In this document: piece by piece, positions 30,872 to 34,276 of the stretch
Numbering within the stretch: the stretch's first letter is position 1
Layout: the number at the start of each line of letters is the position of its first letter
NCBI GenBank assembly: GCA_022794295.1
Contig: JAAWEO010000003.1
Span: 1 to 34,276 of the forward strand
Origin: Angelakisella sp.
GTDB lineage: Bacteria > Bacillota > Clostridia > Oscillospirales > Ruminococcaceae
Length of the DNA: 34,276 bases
Direction: 5' to 3'
Notes under the pieces: generated by a model
What the model was told of the DNA's origin: nothing
The model's input: only the letters and a program-made list of their open reading frames with translations
The model's database searches: none
Translations under genes and position numbers: made by a program

Positions 30872-31459
30872 ATGGCTATGTTCAAGAAGAACCGGAATCT
30901 GGGCGGCATCATCCAGGTGGGGGATAATGACGAGGATATCCTGGAAACCGGGGCTCCCCAGGACGATATGGTCACGCCGGAGGCTGTGCCTGTAAAAGAG
31001 GATGTATGGGATACCGACGACGACAAGGCCGCCAAGCGGGAGGTGCAGGAGCAGTCCACCGTCATTGGCAAGGCAGCCCTGATCACCGGGGACCTGACCG
31101 CCAAGGGGCCCATCACCGTGGCCGGGACCATCCAGGGGAACATCGAGTGTGAAAGCAAGGTGTGCATCCAGGGGGAGGTCATCGGCAACATCACCGCCAA
31201 GGGGCTGCTGGTCACCGGCGGCGGAAAGGTGCGGGGAAACATCGTCTCCACCACCGACCTGGTGCTCCAGGCGGGCTCCGCCGTGGAGGGGGACATGCAG
31301 GCCGCCGAGATGACCCTGGAGGGCTCCATCACCGGCAACCTCAGCTGCGCCGGGAACCTCAGTCTGGGGGCCAAGAGCGTGGTCACCGGGGATATCTCCA
31401 CCAAGGACATCACCACCACCCTGGGCGCCCACATCAACGGCCGCGTAGAAATGAAATAA
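30872..31459 (+). CDS. Bactofilin (polymer-forming cytoskeletal protein)
   Basis: Bactofilins form membrane-associated filaments that place cell-wall enzymes and help shape cells. The 195-residue protein has a charged N-terminal tail (MAMFKKNRNLGGIIQVGDND to about residue 58), then the right-handed beta-helix (DUF583/PF04519) with short repeats such as STVIGKAALITGDLTAKGPI, TVAGTIQGNIECESKVCIQG, LVTGGGKVRGNIVSTTDLVL and LSLGAKSVVTGDISTKDITT. AGAAAGGAG stands 8-9 bases before the ATG. A shared 14-base repeat flanks the gene on both sides. Confidence 0.94.
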   Translation: MAMFKKNRNLGGIIQVGDNDEDILETGAPQDDMVTPEAVPVKEDVWDTDDDKAAKREVQEQSTVIGKAALITGDLTAKGPITVAGTIQGNIECESKVCIQGEVIGNITAKGLLVTGGGKVRGNIVSTTDLVLQAGSAVEGDMQAAEMTLEGSITGNLSCAGNLSLGAKSVVTGDISTKDITTTLGAHINGRVEMK

Positions 31460-31481
31460 CAGACCCTAAGACCCTACCCGC

Positions 31482-31579
31482 CGGCGGCCCGGTGGCCGCT
31501 GACGGACCCTACCCGCCGCTTCGCGGCTTAACGCTGTGCGGGGCTTGGCTTCTGCCTGGAGTCTTGGGCGGCAGAGGGC
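31482..31579 (+). repeat. Structured intergenic repeat, copy B
   Basis: Aligned with copy A (4169-4277, minus strand) for about 100 bases: hairpin GCGGCC-cggt-GGCCGC, GACCC-TACCCG, hairpin GCCGC-ttc-GCGGC followed by TTAACG and TGTGCGG, then TGCCTGGAGTC and GAGGGC. It lies just after the bactofilin stop. The second hairpin is the one that recurs, as its complement, at 33951-33965. Confidence 0.7.
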
Positions 31580-31667
31580 ACGGCGATATAGCCTCCCTTT
31601 TTCGGGCTGGGGAGCGGGACGGGGTAATTTTTCCGGGGGACCGGATCACAACAAAGAAACCTTAGGT

Positions 31668-31708
31668 AGCGGCAGGATCGCCTTTGCTGGCGTCCGCCGC
31701 TTCTTTTT
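31668..31708 (+). terminator. Terminator-like hairpin in the tex leader, possible attenuator
   Basis: AGCGGCAGGATCGCC (31668-31682) and GGCGTCCGCCGCT (31689-31701) form an imperfect stem, followed by TCTTTTTG. It ends two bases before the tex ribosome-binding site (AAAGGAGAG). The stem has mismatches, so confidence is modest. Confidence 0.5.
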
Positions 31709-31724
31709 GAAAGGAGAGACAGAC

Positions 31725-33899
31725 ATGGAGCTTGTCAAGCGCCTAGCCGCGGAGCTTTCCCTGGGGGAAAAGCAGGTGGAGGCGGTGGTGGCCCTCATCG
31801 ACCAGGGGAACACCATCCCCTTTATTGCCCGGTACCGCAAGGAGGCCACCGGCAGCATGGAGGACACCGTCCTGCGGGAGCTGGACGACAGGCTGCGGTA
31901 CCTGCGCAGCCTGGAGAAGCGCAAGGAGGAGGTGCTCTCCTCCATAGAGGAGCAGGGAAAGCTGACGCCGGAGCTTGGCGAGGCCATTGCCGCCGCCCAG
32001 ACCCTGGCGGTGGTGGAGGACCTCTACCGCCCCTACAAGCAGAAGCGCCGCACCCGTGCCAGCATCGCCCGGGAGCGGGGGCTGGAGCCCCTGGCAGCGG
32101 CGATCCGGGCCCAGGACACCCTGGCAGACCCCCTGGTCATGGCCAGGGCCTATGTGGACGGGGAGAAGGGTGTGGACACCCCCGAGGCCGCTTTACAGGG
32201 GGCCCAGGATATTATTGCCGAGGACCTTTCTGACGACGCGGACCTGCGGGGGGAGCTGCGGCGGCTGATCCAGCGGGAGGGGCTGATCGTGGCTGCCGCC
32301 GCCGGTCCCAACAAGGAGGATTCCGGCACCTACGCCATGTACGCCGATTTTTCCGAGGCGGTGAGCCGCATCGCCCCCCACCGGGTGCTGGCCATCAACC
32401 GCGGGGTAAAGGAGGGGGCCCTCCGGGCCGGTCTGGAGCTGGACGAGGAGAAGGCCGCCGGGCTGATCTGCCGCAGGGTGGTCACCGCCAAAAACCCCTG
32501 CGCCAGGGCGGTGGAGGCCGCTGCCCGGGACAGCTGGAAGCGCCTCATTGCCCCCTCCATGGAAAACGAGACCTTTTCCTCCCTGTTCGAAACCGCCAGC
32601 GAGCAGGCCATCAAGGTGTTCGGGGAGAACCTGCACCACCTGCTGATGCAGCCCCCGGTGAAGGACCGGGTGGTGCTGGGGCTGGACCCCGGCTACCGCA
32701 ACGGCTGCAAGCTGGCGGTGGTAGATGGCAGCGGCAAGGTGCTGGACACCGCCGTGATCTACCCCACCCAGCCCTACAACCGGGTTGCGGAGGCCAAAAG
32801 GAAGCTCACTGACCTGATCAGGAGCCACCAGGTGACGGTGATCTCCATCGGCAACGGCACCGCCAGCCGTGAATCAGAGCAGCTGGTGGCGGAGCTGATC
32901 CGGGAGCTGGGGCCGGACTGGCAGCCCGCTGTCTCCTACCTGGTGGTCAGCGAGGCCGGGGCCTCGGTATACTCCGCCAGCAAGCTGGCAAGCGAGGAAT
33001 TCCCCCAGTTTGACGTAAACCTGCGCAGCGCCGTTTCCATTGCCCGGCGGCTCCAGGACCCCCTGGCGGAGCTGGTCAAGATCGACCCCAAGGCCATCGG
33101 CATTGGGCAGTACCAGCACGACATGCCTCCGGCCCGGCTGGAAAGCGCCCTGGGGGGCGTGGTGGAAAACTGCGTCAACTGGGTGGGGGTAGACCTGAAC
33201 ACCGCCAGCAGCAGCCTGCTGGGGTACGTGGCGGGGATCAACGGGACCATCGCCAAAAACATCGTGGCCTACCGGGAGGAAAACGGCGCCTTTACCGCCC
33301 GCAGCCAGCTGCTGAAGGTGCCCAAGCTGGGCAAGAAAACCTATGAGCAGTGTGCCGGATTTCTGCGCATCCCCGGGGCGAAGAACCCCTTGGACGCTAC
33401 CGCGGTCCACCCGGAAAGCTACGCCGCCGCCAAGGCCCTGCTGGAGGAATGCGGCCGCAGCCTAAGCGACGTGGGGACCCCCGCCCTCCGGGAGCTGGCC
33501 GCCCAGGCAGAGGCCAAGGGCCTGCCGGAGCTGGCCGCCCGCCTGGGGGTAGGAGAGCCCACCATCCGGGATATGATCGAGGAGCTGCTGAAGCCCGGCC
33601 GCGACCCCCGGGACCAGCTCCCCCCTCCCCTCCTGCGCACCGACGTCATGAGCCTTTCCGACCTGAAGCCGGAAATGGTCCTCACCGGCACCGTCCGGAA
33701 CGTCCTGGACTTCGGCGCCTTCGTGGATATCGGCGTCCACGAGGATGGCCTGGTGCACATCAGCCAGCTTGCCGACAAATTTGTCAAGCACCCCAGCCAG
33801 GTGGTAAAGGTAGGCGACATCGTAACCGTAAAAGTCCTAGAAATAGACCCCCGCCGCAAACGCATCTCCCTGACCATGAAAGGCCTGAACCAAAAATAA
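31725..33899 (+). CDS. tex: Tex-family RNA-binding transcriptional accessory protein
   Basis: Tex is a conserved nucleic-acid-binding protein, essential or virulence-linked in some species, whose exact role is unsettled. The 724-residue product is full length. In order it has the N-terminal helical Tex domain (ELSLGEKQVEAVVALIDQGN, then PFIARYRKEATGSMEDTVLR), the YqgF/RNase H-like core (VVLGLDPGYRNGCKLAVVDG, near residue 318), helix-hairpin-helix motifs (LLKVPKLGKKTYEQCAGFLR, near 530) and a C-terminal S1 RNA-binding domain (GTVRNVLDFGAFVDIGVHED, from about 650). The ATG at 31725 follows AAAGGAG by 7-8 bases; 63 in-frame codons upstream cover the hairpin and repeat B and are not coding. Confidence 0.96.
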   Translation: MELVKRLAAELSLGEKQVEAVVALIDQGNTIPFIARYRKEATGSMEDTVLRELDDRLRYLRSLEKRKEEVLSSIEEQGKLTPELGEAIAAAQTLAVVEDLYRPYKQKRRTRASIARERGLEPLAAAIRAQDTLADPLVMARAYVDGEKGVDTPEAALQGAQDIIAEDLSDDADLRGELRRLIQREGLIVAAAAGPNKEDSGTYAMYADFSEAVSRIAPHRVLAINRGVKEGALRAGLELDEEKAAGLICRRVVTAKNPCARAVEAAARDSWKRLIAPSMENETFSSLFETASEQAIKVFGENLHHLLMQPPVKDRVVLGLDPGYRNGCKLAVVDGSGKVLDTAVIYPTQPYNRVAEAKRKLTDLIRSHQVTVISIGNGTASRESEQLVAELIRELGPDWQPAVSYLVVSEAGASVYSASKLASEEFPQFDVNLRSAVSIARRLQDPLAELVKIDPKAIGIGQYQHDMPPARLESALGGVVENCVNWVGVDLNTASSSLLGYVAGINGTIAKNIVAYREENGAFTARSQLLKVPKLGKKTYEQCAGFLRIPGAKNPLDATAVHPESYAAAKALLEECGRSLSDVGTPALRELAAQAEAKGLPELAARLGVGEPTIRDMIEELLKPGRDPRDQLPPPLLRTDVMSLSDLKPEMVLTGTVRNVLDFGAFVDIGVHEDGLVHISQLADKFVKHPSQVVKVGDIVTVKVLEIDPRRKRISLTMKGLNQK

Positions 33900-33933
33900 C
33901 CCCCCACCGCCGCCTACCACCCCCCTCACTCCC

Positions 33934-33999
33934 CCGGCCCGCAGGCCCTTAGCCGCGAAGCGGCTCCGATTTTCGCCGCAGCGAAAATCACCTTATCCG
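33934..33999 (-). repeat. Structured intergenic repeat, copy C
   Basis: On the plus strand: CGGCCCGCAGGCC, then hairpin AGCCGC-gaa-GCGGCT (33951-33965), TCC, hairpin GATTTTCGC-cgca-GCGAAAATC (33968-33989) and ACCTTATCCG. The order matches copy D base for base outside the stems. Read on the minus strand, its first hairpin matches copy B. Confidence 0.75.
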
Positions 34000-34211
34000 G
34001 CCAACGAGCCTCCGGCCGCCAAAGCCCGGACGCTAGTAATCGGCAGCACATTTTTATGGCGCCACCTAGCCCAGCCGCCTGGCGCTATCAGTAGGAAAAT
34101 ACAGGTAATAGATCAAGGTACTGCCCACAACGGACCTCCAAACCGTGTGTGAGATCAGGCGGCCCCGTGGGTCAACTGCCCAAGGCCGGAGCCTTTGGCC
34201 GCCACCCAAAC

Positions 34212-34276
34212 CCCGGCCCGCAGGCCACTTGCCCGAAGGGCTCCGCTTTTTTCCGCAGAAAAAAGCACCTTATCCG
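34212..34276 (-). repeat. Structured intergenic repeat, copy D
   Basis: On the plus strand: CGGCCCGCAGGCC, hairpin GCCC-gaa-GGGC (34231-34241), TCC, hairpin GCTTTTTTC-cgca-GAAAAAAGC (34245-34266), and CACCTTATCCG at the window end. Loops and flanks equal copy C; the stems differ but still pair perfectly. Confidence 0.75.

Larger units (their letters stand above)
33900..34276. other. Gene-free, palindrome-rich region after tex
   Basis: No gene is seen in the last 377 bp. Two copies of a structured repeat lie at 33934-33999 and 34212-34276, about 277 bp apart. Between them are further inverted repeats, for example GGCCaacgagcctccGGCC near 33999 and TGGCGC/GCGCCA arms near 34058-34085, and no T-run that would mark a clear tex terminator. 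The region runs off the end of the window. Confidence 0.65.

Noticed and set aside
33900-34276. CRISPR array
   Set aside because: The repeats are only two, 277 bp apart, internally palindromic and variable in sequence; there are no regular spacers or cas genes.

Overview
This window is GC-rich DNA from a Gram-positive anaerobe. It is most likely a gut clostridium of the Oscillospiraceae (Flavonifractor / Pseudoflavonifractor / Lawsonibacter type), inferred from gene content and style, not from a search. The pointers are IreB, a DarA-type c-di-AMP receptor, RicT, bactofilin, a NupNOPQ-type nucleoside importer, a 2[4Fe-4S] ferredoxin, lipoprotein signal peptides, strong AGGAGG ribosome-binding sites and sigma-A promoters. 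No rRNA, tRNA, CRISPR array, prophage or transposase gene was seen.

Layout. (1) 1-4631, minus strand: housekeeping genes for uvrC, rsmD, coaD and a coiled-coil protein cut by the window edge. A 96-bp MITE-like element lies between rsmD and coaD. A hairpin-rich gene-free stretch (about 3.73-4.29 kb) separates uvrC from a small unknown gene. (2) 4.7-8.1 kb, minus: three lipoprotein genes, namely one with an internally duplicated domain, a beta-lactamase-fold serine hydrolase and a transglutaminase-like protein. (3) 8.2-11.7 kb, minus: a tight operon of threonine aldolase, a 46-residue membrane peptide, mnmA, and a fusion of a flavin split-barrel (NimA/PNPOx-like) domain to a TerD domain. (4) 11.7-13.85 kb: a zinc-ribbon protein and a chloramphenicol-acetyltransferase-like gene with a short leader ORF, divergent from a LUD-domain gene. 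(5) 14.0-17.8 kb, minus: lepB, murJ, an unknown gene and a DUF6273-like gene. (6) 17.9-26.7 kb: nucleoside salvage, with deoB on the minus strand and, divergently, a nucleoside ABC importer (binding lipoprotein, ATPase, two permeases), an Imm51-like gene and two nucleoside hydrolases. (7) 26.7-33.9 kb, plus: ireB, a 59-residue ORF, tag, darA-holB-ricT, ferredoxin, bactofilin and tex. (8) 33.9-34.28 kb: gene-free DNA with structured repeats.

How the genes work together. The importer brings in nucleosides, the two hydrolases split them into base and ribose, and DeoB handles the pentose phosphates. LepB and MurJ serve the envelope. DarA, HolB and RicT form a cluster that recurs in Firmicutes.

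The least expected items are the split-barrel/TerD fusion, a dispersed family of structured intergenic repeats (four copies seen) whose hairpin arms change in a compensatory way, the cat leader ORF, and an orphan immunity-like gene inside the nucleoside operon. Nothing here is a complete new defence or mobile system that can be claimed from sequence alone.
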